DNA from: Pseudomonadota bacterium
GTDB lineage: Bacteria; Pseudomonadota; Gammaproteobacteria; Steroidobacterales; Steroidobacteraceae
Direction: 5' to 3'
NCBI GenBank assembly: GCA_023457495.1
Contig: JAEWLQ010000028.1
Coordinates: 9,482-73,481 of the forward strand
DNA: 64,000 bases
Below the pieces are notes generated by a model. The model saw nothing but the letters and a program-made list of their open reading frames with translations. It was not told the DNA's origin and did not search any database. Shown piece after piece: positions 9,580 to 16,367 of the stretch (its first letter is position 1; each line of letters starts with the position of its first letter). The position numbers and the translations under genes were made by a program.

Positions 9580-10425
9580 ATGCACCGGAGCGACGCGGCG
9601 TCACGCGAAATCGAACTCGCAAGGCTGTTGCAAGGATGCGCGGCGCGGGACACGCGCGCCTTCCACGCGCTCTACGACGAAGCGTCTCCGCTGCTGTTCG
9701 CGAAGCTGCTGCGCATGTTGCGGCGAAGCCCCGTGGCGGAAGAAGTGCTCCGCGACATCTACCTCGACATCTGGGAGCGCGCCGCGTCGTACGAGGCGCA
9801 CCGCGGCCGGGCGTTGGCCTGGATCACGACGATCGCGCGCTACTGCGCGATCGGACGGCTCGGGCACGAGCGCGTCATCGCCGACGAGCTTCCCTACGAG
9901 AAGCCCACGCTCGAAGTGCTCGACGAACGCGTCGCGGCGCTCGACGAAGTCACGCGTCAGTGCCTGGCGCTGGCCTACGTCGATGGACGTTCATACGAGG
10001 AGATCGCCGAGATCACGCGTTCGAACGGCAATGTCCGGACGCGGATCCGTCGCGGGCTCCTCCAGCTTCGCGACCGGCCATCCATCCAACGACGCAAACC
10101 CGCACGCAAGACCGCGAACCTCGAGCTACTCGACCGGCTCGCGGCCGAATATGCGCTCGGCACCCTGCGCGGCCGCGCGCGCCGGCGCTTCGAGCGCTGG
10201 CTGTTGTCGCCGCAGGTCGCGGGCCTGGTCCGCGCCTGGGAAGACCGGCTCGCGTTCCTCGAAACGCGGGAGGTGCGGATCGCGCCGCCGCCCGCGCATG
10301 TCTGGGGCGACATCGAAACGCGGCTCGGACTGCGCCGGTCCGGACGAGATCCCGCCAGGCGGTGGATAGGCATTGCCGCCTCGATGCTGGTCCTCACGTT
10401 GCTGGTGGCATTCCTGGTGGCGTGA
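9580..10425 (+). CDS. ECF sigma factor fused to RskA-like anti-sigma domain and C-terminal membrane helix
   Basis: 281 residues in one uninterrupted frame, starting at an ATG preceded by AAGGA. Residues about 25-92 form sigma region 2 (ALYDEASPLLFAKLL, IYLDIWERAASY, GRALAWITTIARYCAI). Residues 117-165 form region 4 (LDEVTRQCLALAYVDGRSYEEIAEIT, then RIRRGLLQLRD). After a basic linker, residues 182-250 match the cytoplasmic sigma-binding domain of RskA-type anti-sigma factors (LAAEYALGTLRGRARRRFERWL, VRAWEDRLAFLE, PPPAHVWGDIETRLG). A hydrophobic helix at 262-281 ends the protein, so there is no periplasmic domain. SigK-like factors and RskA are normally separate adjacent genes. The DUF11 gene 98 bp downstream is a plausible target. 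Confidence 0.85.
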   Translation: MHRSDAASREIELARLLQGCAARDTRAFHALYDEASPLLFAKLLRMLRRSPVAEEVLRDIYLDIWERAASYEAHRGRALAWITTIARYCAIGRLGHERVIADELPYEKPTLEVLDERVAALDEVTRQCLALAYVDGRSYEEIAEITRSNGNVRTRIRRGLLQLRDRPSIQRRKPARKTANLELLDRLAAEYALGTLRGRARRRFERWLLSPQVAGLVRAWEDRLAFLETREVRIAPPPAHVWGDIETRLGLRRSGRDPARRWIGIAASMLVLTLLVAFLVA

Positions 10426-10523
10426 AACCGCTGTGAAGCCGGTCTCAATCCGGGCCTGCGGTCCCCGCATTATGAGAGCCCGGTCCGCGCCCGCCGAGTC
10501 GCAGCGCAATAAAGTCCCCGCCC

Positions 10524-13500
10524 ATGAGAGAGGTGTCGGGTCACGGCACCCGCGGACTCCTGCTCCGTGGGTGTTCTCTGGCGTTGCTCGCGATCGGGCT
10601 GCTGTGCGGCCAGGACGCGTCCGCGCAGGCCATTACGCGTTTCGTGCGCGATACCGGCAACATCAATTTCGTCACGACCGGCGGGTCGCTGCGCGCGCAG
10701 AACAACAACGGCAACTCCTGCCTGATGAACGCGACCAGCTCGCAGAACCTCTCGGGCATTCCCGCCGGCACGACGATCCGCAACGCCTATCTGTACTGGG
10801 GCGGCTCGGGCTCCAGCAACGATCCCAACGTCACGCTCAATGGCTCGTCGGTGAGCGCGTCGCGCAGTTTCGCGCGCACCTGGAACAACGCCGGCACTAA
10901 CTACCAGTTCTTCGGCCATTTCGCCAACGTCACGAACCTCGTGACCGGCAACGGCAACTACCAGTTCGGCGGCCTCACGGTGAACACCGGCGCGCCGTTC
11001 AACGGCAACAGCACCTGCGCCGGCGGCTGGGCGCTGGTGGTCATCTACCAAGGCGCCGCCGAGCGGCTGCGCGCGATCAACGTCTACGACGGCCTCGACT
11101 ACTTCTACGGCAGCCAGCTCACGCTGAACCCGGACGGCTTCCGCGTGCCGCCCGCCAACATCGACGGACGCATCGCGGTCTTCACGCTCGATGGCGATCC
11201 GGGCAACTCCACGGCGCTGAACGGGTTCGACGAAGCGCTGCGCTTCAACGGCCAGCTGCTCGACGATGGCATCAACGTGCCGGACAGCGTGCCGCTGATC
11301 CAGCAATTCGACGGCACCATCAACTCGCAGGGCGTGTCGACCAGCTACGGCGTCGACGTCGACCAGTACAACATCAGCGCGCTGCTCTCTCCGGGCCAGA
11401 CCAGCGGCACGACGCAATACTCCGCGGGCGCGGACCTCGTGCTGCTCATGGCGCAGATCGTGAGCGCCACGTCGGATCCGGCCGTGAATCTGTCGGCGAC
11501 CTTGTCGCACACGGGCAATTTCGTCGCGGGCTCGACCGACACTTACACGGTCGTGGTCGCCAACGCGGCCGGCTTCGAGCGCGAGGACAACACCGTCACG
11601 GTGACCGACGTCCTGCCCGCCGGTCTCACGTTCAACTCTTTCACGGGCACGGGCTGGAGCTGCGGAAATTCCGGACAGACGGTCACCTGCACGCATCCGC
11701 CGACGATCAACGCCGGCAGCTCGCTGCCGCCACTCAACATCGTGGTGAACGTCACCGGCGCCGCGGTGCCCGGCGTGACGAACAGCGTGACCGTGAGCAC
11801 GCCCAGCTTCGAATTCGATGCCGCCAACAACACGGCCACGGATGCGACGACGGTGGTGGGTCCCAACCTGTCCACGTCCACCAAGACCGTGCTCGACGTC
11901 AACGGCGGCGAGGCGAATCCGGGTGACACGTTGCGGTACACGGTGACACTCATCGAAACCGCCGGTCACCCCGCGGTGAACGTGACGGTGACCGACAGCG
12001 TGCCCGCGAACGCGAGCTGGGGCGGATTCGTGTCCGTTCCGGGTGGCGCGGCCAGTTCCTTCGCGCCGCCGGGTGCGGGCGACAACGGCAACGGCGAACT
12101 CGCGGTCTCGGGAATTTCGATTCCCCCGAATGGCTCGGTGACCGTGGTTTTCAACGTCACCGTCGACAACGTCTCGCCCAATTCCACCATCGACAATACC
12201 GCGGCAGTCGCAAACCCCAATGGCCCCGGTGCGACGCCATCGGCGCCGACGGTGCTCGTTTCCCCGTCGCAAGTGGCTCAGGACGGCACGAAGCAGCTCT
12301 ACCTCTGGAGCAATTCGCAGCGGTTGTCGCGCACGCGTCCCTCCGGCATGCACACCACGCTCACGATCAACGGCAACAACGATTCGGACACGTTCACGAT
12401 CAATCCGCCGCTGCGCGCGGCGGTCACGCTGAATGCCGGCAGTTTCCCGGTGAACCTGCGGCTGCAGCGCGCCGGCAGCACGACCGGCGCCGGCGGCTCG
12501 AACCGCAACGTCACCGTGTCGCTGAACAATTCGGCGCTCGGCACGGTCGCGACCGCCACCCGGACGTTCAACAACATGTCCACGACCATGACGATGTACA
12601 CGTTCACGCTGAACACCGCGGGCGTCATCGCGCCGGTCGGCTCGACGTTCTCGCTGGTGGTGAGCAACAACAGCAACAACAACAGCAACCGGCAGGTGAA
12701 TCTGCAGCCCTACAGCGGCTCGTCGTATTCGCTGGTCGAGCTCGACAGCGCCACCGTCATCAACGTCGACAGCGTGCAGACGTACAACCTGCCGTTCGCC
12801 GGCGGCGTGGTCACTGGTGCATACGCACCGGGGGCGACCGTCTACGTGCGCGCGGTGGTGAGCGACCCGTTCGGCGGCTTCGACATCAACGGCGCGAACA
12901 TCAGCATTTCGAATCCCTCGGGCACGACCGTGCTGCCGTCCACCGCGATGCCGGTGGTGCAGGGTGGCAGCGGAACACCCGCGGTCTGCAGCTCCACGAC
13001 CGCGCCGCTGTGCACGTTCGAATACGCGTTCACGTTGCCGGCGAACGCGCCGCAGGGCGGCTGGACGGTGAACGTCCTCGCGCGAGAAGGCGTCGAGAAC
13101 AGCGTGACCGACCTGGGCGTCGGCAGCTTCGTCGTCGAGATCCCGCAGCCCTCGCTCACGATCCTGAAGATCTCCCGCGTCATCTCCGATCCGGTCAGCG
13201 CCGCCAATCCGAAGCGCATTCCCCAGTCGGTGATCGAATACGAGATCCAGGCCACGAACAGCGGGCCGGGCGCCGTGGACGCCAACACGCTGGTCATCAC
13301 CGACAGCATCCCCGCGAATGCCGTGATGTACGTGGGCACGGCGTCGGGCAATCCCGTCACGTTCACCAATGGTGCGACGCCGAGCGGGCTCACCTACAAC
13401 TACGCGGCGCATGTCACGTATTCCGCGGTCGGTCCCGCGGGACCCTGGTCCCATACGGCCTCGCCGGATGCCAATGGCTATGACCCTTTGATCCGGGCCG

Positions 13501-13586
13501 TGCGGATCGCGCCCGCCGGCACCATGAATGCGGCCGGCGCCGGCAATCCCGGCTTCACGCTCCGATTCCGGGTGCGCATCAACTAG
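10524..13586 (+). CDS. Large secreted surface protein with DUF11-type repeats
   Basis: 1020 residues with a signal peptide (about 1-35, LALLAIGLLCGQDASAQA). The N-terminal part (about 36-310) is an Asn/Gly/Ser-rich beta-domain of the kind found before DUF11 modules (AYLYWGGSGSS, GWALVVIYQG, VYDGLDYFYG). Several DUF11-like Ig-fold repeats follow (NTVTVTDVLPAGLTF, VNVTVTDSVPANASWG, ANTLVITDSIPANAV). There is no LPXTG, PEP-CTERM or autotransporter barrel at the C-terminus, so the anchor is unclear. Its position directly after the fused sigma/anti-sigma gene suggests it is a regulon member. The long reverse-strand reading frame over this gene is a G+C artefact. Confidence 0.85.
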   Translation: MREVSGHGTRGLLLRGCSLALLAIGLLCGQDASAQAITRFVRDTGNINFVTTGGSLRAQNNNGNSCLMNATSSQNLSGIPAGTTIRNAYLYWGGSGSSNDPNVTLNGSSVSASRSFARTWNNAGTNYQFFGHFANVTNLVTGNGNYQFGGLTVNTGAPFNGNSTCAGGWALVVIYQGAAERLRAINVYDGLDYFYGSQLTLNPDGFRVPPANIDGRIAVFTLDGDPGNSTALNGFDEALRFNGQLLDDGINVPDSVPLIQQFDGTINSQGVSTSYGVDVDQYNISALLSPGQTSGTTQYSAGADLVLLMAQIVSATSDPAVNLSATLSHTGNFVAGSTDTYTVVVANAAGFEREDNTVTVTDVLPAGLTFNSFTGTGWSCGNSGQTVTCTHPPTINAGSSLPPLNIVVNVTGAAVPGVTNSVTVSTPSFEFDAANNTATDATTVVGPNLSTSTKTVLDVNGGEANPGDTLRYTVTLIETAGHPAVNVTVTDSVPANASWGGFVSVPGGAASSFAPPGAGDNGNGELAVSGISIPPNGSVTVVFNVTVDNVSPNSTIDNTAAVANPNGPGATPSAPTVLVSPSQVAQDGTKQLYLWSNSQRLSRTRPSGMHTTLTINGNNDSDTFTINPPLRAAVTLNAGSFPVNLRLQRAGSTTGAGGSNRNVTVSLNNSALGTVATATRTFNNMSTTMTMYTFTLNTAGVIAPVGSTFSLVVSNNSNNNSNRQVNLQPYSGSSYSLVELDSATVINVDSVQTYNLPFAGGVVTGAYAPGATVYVRAVVSDPFGGFDINGANISISNPSGTTVLPSTAMPVVQGGSGTPAVCSSTTAPLCTFEYAFTLPANAPQGGWTVNVLAREGVENSVTDLGVGSFVVEIPQPSLTILKISRVISDPVSAANPKRIPQSVIEYEIQATNSGPGAVDANTLVITDSIPANAVMYVGTASGNPVTFTNGATPSGLTYNYAAHVTYSAVGPAGPWSHTASPDANGYDPLIRAVRIAPAGTMNAAGAGNPGFTLRFRVRIN

Positions 13587-13730
13587 GGGTTCGGCGGGTC
13601 GCTGCACCGCACTGAAGCGATCTCGTCGCGCGTGCACTCCGGACGGGAACCGGACGCCTCGCAGGCGCCGCGAAACCTGGATTTCAGCCGTCCGATCGCC
13701 CGATTGATCGTTTTGGCCCCGGTTTCGGAG

Positions 13731-13747
13731 TTGGCACGGCGATTGCT
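13731..13747 (+). promoter_or_regulatory. Sigma-54 (RpoN) promoter
   Basis: TTGGCACG, four bases, then TTGCT. This matches the -24/-12 consensus TTGGCACG-N4-TTGCW with correct spacing. Start of transcription would be near 13758. No protein gene begins within the next 170 bases before a strong terminator, so the product should be a short RNA. Confidence 0.7.
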
Positions 13748-13757
13748 TTATCTAGAT

Positions 13758-13845
13758 CGTCTGCGGAATGTTCTCCTCCCCCCTCGTGAGACTTTTTGCT
13801 GGACGAACGCGTGCAGGAACGGAAGGGCCTGCACGCGTTTTTTTT
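13758..13845 (+). ncRNA. Candidate sigma-54-dependent small RNA, about 88 nt
   Basis: Bounded by a consensus sigma-54 promoter and a textbook rho-independent terminator. The 5' half contains a C/U-rich run (TTCTCCTCCCCCCTCG, from about 13771). This resembles the anti-Shine-Dalgarno CUCCUCCC loops of several trans-acting small RNAs. A weak bulged stem (GTTCTC with GTGAGAC) would present the C-run in a loop. A stretch GACTTTTTGC and the terminator U-tract could be Hfq contacts. No ORF of note lies inside. Existence and target action are inferred, and I recognise no named family. Confidence 0.55.
13806..13845 (+). terminator. Strong rho-independent terminator
   Basis: A perfect 12-bp stem, AACGCGTGCAGG at 13806-13817 with CCTGCACGCGTT at 13828-13839, is followed by an uninterrupted T-tract. 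Confidence 0.85.
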
Positions 13846-13930
13846 GTTTGCGCGGACCGTGAGAGTCCGCCTGCCATTCAGCCGGCGTTCGCTGACACCC
13901 TGCGGGACATGCCGAACATAAAGTGCGCGC

Positions 13931-14407
13931 ATGCGTGCCATCGCCATCTTCATTCTCGCCGTGCTCGCCTCGGCCGTCGCCACCGGATCGAACTACCGGG
14001 ACGTCCAGGCCGCCGTGAAAGATGACCGCATGCTCGAGGCGGCCGGTGTCACGCCGGCGAACGTCGCGATGCGCAAGCAATGCAAGGCCGCCATCGTCGA
14101 GACCGACGATCCGCCGGATTTCTTCGATTGCGTGTACGTGCAGACCGATCACGACCTGAACCTGTTCAGCCTCGAAGACGGATTCCTGATCTCCGAGCTG
14201 CAGCTCACGATGAACAACATCGACAGCGTGGCACTGCAGCGCATGGGCAAATACAGCCAGGTGCAGATCTTCAGCGACAACCGCGTCGCCGCCCTGTTCA
14301 TCCACGACAAGTCGTGGATCGACACGCAGCAGACCGAAGCCGTCTACACCTGGCTCCTGGAACACGGCGCCCGCAGCCGCGCCCCCCTGAAGTGGATCGG
14401 CCCCTGA
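13931..14407 (+). CDS. Small secreted protein of unknown function
   Basis: 158 residues starting MRAIAIFILAVLASAVATG, a short signal peptide likely cleaved near residue 19. The mature part is mixed alpha/beta with two cysteines (QCKAAIVETDDPPDFFDC) that could form a disulphide. There are no membrane helices after the signal. I do not recognise a family. The stop codon directly abuts a GGGGAC-type dispersed repeat. The gene is independent of the small RNA upstream because of the terminator between them. Confidence 0.7.
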   Translation: MRAIAIFILAVLASAVATGSNYRDVQAAVKDDRMLEAAGVTPANVAMRKQCKAAIVETDDPPDFFDCVYVQTDHDLNLFSLEDGFLISELQLTMNNIDSVALQRMGKYSQVQIFSDNRVAALFIHDKSWIDTQQTEAVYTWLLEHGARSRAPLKWIGP

Positions 14408-14450
14408 AATGGGGACACTCCCCATTTGCTAGCAAAAGGGGACGGACCTC
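14408..14450 (+). repeat. GGGGAC-type dispersed repeat, copy 1 (divergent)
   Basis: 43 bp beginning AATGGGGACA and ending GGACGGACCTC, with the central TTTGCTAGCAAAA. It differs at six positions from the copy at 21047-21089. It begins one base after the preceding stop codon. Confidence 0.7.
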
Positions 14451-14472
14451 GACGATCTTCTCGATCCGGCGC

Positions 14473-14500
14473 TTGACAACCGCCGGATCGCGCATAGAAT
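14473..14500 (+). promoter_or_regulatory. Sigma-70 promoter for the leader/AAA ATPase transcript
   Basis: TTGACA (14473-14478), a 16-base spacer, then TAGAAT (14495-14500). This is the best sigma-70 promoter in the window. Transcription would begin within a few bases of the leader ATG at 14511, so the leader would be nearly leaderless. Confidence 0.7.
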
Positions 14501-14510
14501 GCGCGCCCCC

Positions 14511-14603
14511 ATGACACCTAACTACCACCGAATTCAATTCACGCATGCGCTCGCGGCCCCGCCGCGCGGCCGCCTGCGCGATGAAAACGAGAACATCTGC
14601 TAG
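14511..14603 (+). CDS. Putative 30-residue leader peptide
   Basis: An ATG 11 bases past the -10 element opens a 30-codon ORF, MTPNYHRIQF... to ...RLRDENENIC. It ends 10 bases before the first of two hairpins. There is no run of one amino acid as in classical trp or his attenuation, although AACGAGAAC and two His codons are present. The lack of room for a Shine-Dalgarno implies leaderless translation. Position and architecture, not similarity, are the grounds for calling it. Confidence 0.4.
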   Translation: MTPNYHRIQFTHALAAPPRGRLRDENENIC

Positions 14604-14613
14604 CCCTTCATTG

Positions 14614-14689
14614 CGGAGGGCGGCGTTCGGCAGCCCTCCGGCACTTCGTTCAAACGAGGCCCCGGTCGGCTGCCGCCACCGGGGCCTCG
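14614..14689 (+). promoter_or_regulatory. Attenuator-like pair of hairpins before the AAA ATPase
   Basis: Hairpin 1: CGGAGGGC / GCCCTCCG (14614-14640). Hairpin 2: a perfect 12-bp stem, CGAGGCCCCGGT at 14655-14666 with ACCGGGGCCTCG at 14678-14689, followed by TCGTTT. An 8-base segment in the 3' part of hairpin 1 (CGGCAGCC, 14628-14635) is complementary to the loop of hairpin 2 (GGCTGCCG, 14668-14675). This allows a mutually exclusive or kissing fold. The U-tract is poor. Regulation is inferred. Confidence 0.5.
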
Positions 14690-14725
14690 TCGTTTGGGGC
14701 GAGGCCCCCGCGCAAGTGAACGAAC

Positions 14726-15823
14726 ATGACATTGCACAAACTGCTGACTGATCGGAACGACAATTCGGGCGCGATGGGCGTACAGGTCACGCTGACGCAG
14801 GAGCTCAGCGACCTCGGCGACGCCATCCTGCGCACCCGCGCGATCCAGGCGTTCGACCACGCCGCGAAGTGCTACCCGATACACCGGGTAGTGCGTTGCG
14901 CCGTGCGCCGCAAACTCACCGCGGTGTTCGACGATCTCGCGCTGCAAATGGGCTGCTCGGCGCAACGCGTCGACACCGGCTCGCTGCTGCTGGACGCACC
15001 GGGCCTGTTCATCTATGGCGAGGGCTACACGAAGGGCGACTACGTGTCCTGCTGGTTCCGCATGTGGACCGACACGCTGGCGCGCAGCGAGGAACTGCAG
15101 CAGCGCATCCTGCGCATCGTGGGCGACCAGCGTCTGCGCGATCAGATGTTCGTCGTCGACTGGCAGTTCTGCAACGCTCGCGGCGTGTTGCTCAGCACAT
15201 CGTTCGACGAGATCGCGGACGACGTGCTGGTGGACGAGGCCTATCCATCGCTCGGCATGTCGATCGCCGAGTTCATCGAGCGCTTTCTCGACGCGCGTGA
15301 AACCGTGTTGATCCTGCAGGGGCCACCAGGCGGCGGAAAGACCCGCCTGGTGCGCGCCATACTGGCGGGGATGTCGCGACGCAAGGGCGACAGCGCCAAG
15401 GTGATGTACACCGCGGACAAGAAGGCCCTGCAGAACGATGAGATCTTCGTAGACTTCATTACCGGCTCGCACGATGCATTCGTGATCGAGGACGCCGATC
15501 ACCTGCTCAAGGCGCGCACCAGCGGCAACCACGAGCTGCATCGTTTCCTCGGGATCGCCGACGGTGTGGTGCGCGCGCAGAGCCGCAAGGTGATCTTCAC
15601 GACCAACCTGCCGAACATCAACGACATCGACGACGCGTTGCTGCGGCCGGGTCGATGCTTCGCGGTGAAGAACCTGCGCAGCCTCGAGATCGCCGAGGCC
15701 CACACGCTGGCGCGGCGCATCTGCGGCGCCGATGAAGCACGGGCGGTACGGGCGATGTTGGCGCTCGACGCGGCCGCGGGAAAGTACCGCTCGGTGGCGC
15801 AGGTCTATCGCGCCTGCGCGTGA
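14726..15823 (+). CDS. AAA family ATPase with an uncharacterised N-terminal domain
   Basis: 365 residues. The C-terminal half is an AAA module: Walker A GPPGGGKT at 199-206, Walker B-like AFVIEDAD at 251-258 with ED in place of the usual DE, sensor-1 Asn in FTTNLPN near 294, and arginine-finger segment LLRPGRCF at 306-312. This is close to the core of FtsH/proteasomal-type ATPases, but there is no protease domain or membrane segment. Residues 1-190 show no domain I recognise. No Shine-Dalgarno is evident. The transcript probably comes from the promoter at 14473 through the attenuator-like hairpins. Role unknown: possibly a remodelling ATPase. Confidence 0.8.
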   Translation: MTLHKLLTDRNDNSGAMGVQVTLTQELSDLGDAILRTRAIQAFDHAAKCYPIHRVVRCAVRRKLTAVFDDLALQMGCSAQRVDTGSLLLDAPGLFIYGEGYTKGDYVSCWFRMWTDTLARSEELQQRILRIVGDQRLRDQMFVVDWQFCNARGVLLSTSFDEIADDVLVDEAYPSLGMSIAEFIERFLDARETVLILQGPPGGGKTRLVRAILAGMSRRKGDSAKVMYTADKKALQNDEIFVDFITGSHDAFVIEDADHLLKARTSGNHELHRFLGIADGVVRAQSRKVIFTTNLPNINDIDDALLRPGRCFAVKNLRSLEIAEAHTLARRICGADEARAVRAMLALDAAAGKYRSVAQVYRACA

Positions 15824-15830
15824 AGGGAAG

Positions 15831-16238
15831 TCAGAGATTGAGCCGGTAGAACACGAGGTATTCGCCTTCGCCCGGATCGACCTCGAGGCACCAGCCATTG
15901 TCCCTCTTGCTGCGATAGAGGTTTTCGGCGATCCAGCCGACGACCGGCGTGCGGCGCAGCCCGGGCGTGACGAGGCGCGCCCGCATGTCCGTTGGTTTCG
16001 GCCACCGCACCGGTTCGAGTCCGGCGACGAGATCCAGGAATTGGTGATTCTCGATGTTGTTAGGCCGGCGATTGCGCTTCTTCGCCAGCAGCGCGAGATC
16101 GAGATCGGCCCTGTGCGGAATCTCGAGCGGCGCCTCGCGCGCGATCGGACGCTCGATCGCGTCGTCGCTGGCGCGTGCCGCCGCCGCGGCCGCCAGTGAA
16201 CACAGCACGAACCCGAACAGGCGATCCCGCAGGATCAT
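15831..16238 (-). CDS. Small secreted protein of unknown function
   Basis: 135 residues starting MILRDRLFGFVLCSLAAAAAARASDD, with a signal peptide probably cleaved after Ala-Arg-Ala near residue 22. The mature part is basic in the middle and ends with a strand-rich segment (NGWCLEVDPGEGEYLVFYRLNL). Longer in-frame extensions upstream are compositionally non-coding. It converges with the AAA ATPase gene, leaving a 7-base gap. No family recognised. Confidence 0.65.
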   Translation of the reverse strand: MILRDRLFGFVLCSLAAAAAARASDDAIERPIAREAPLEIPHRADLDLALLAKKRNRRPNNIENHQFLDLVAGLEPVRWPKPTDMRARLVTPGLRRTPVVGWIAENLYRSKRDNGWCLEVDPGEGEYLVFYRLNL

Positions 16239-16367
16239 CGTACGCCCTCGTTCAACATCCGCCGGCCAACAGGTTGGAGTCCCCGCGCGGCAATCGCAAT
16301 AGGTGGAACGAGGCACCGACGCAAAAGCGCGCGCCGTGCGCGAATAATCCCCGCTGCGCCGCGATGG

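Larger units (their letters stand above)
13587..13930. other. Gene-free stretch holding the sigma-54 promoter and small RNA candidate
   Basis: 344 bases between the DUF11 gene and the next secreted-protein gene. The first about 140 bases show nothing I can name beyond a short CCGG...CCGG dyad. The sigma-54 promoter, RNA candidate and terminator listed separately fill 13731-13845. The remaining 85 bases should carry the promoter of the gene at 13931. Confidence 0.6.

Noticed and set aside
10470..13637. 1055-codon minus-strand open frame across the DUF11 gene
   Set aside because: Arg/His/Val/Asp-rich composition typical of the antisense of a G+C-rich gene, with no domain. The plus-strand frame has a signal peptide and DUF11 repeats.
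16239..16367. Glycine riboswitch ahead of the AGCS symporter
   Set aside because: The conserved GGAGAG / GGCGCCGAAGG type cores are not present in the 129-bp gap.
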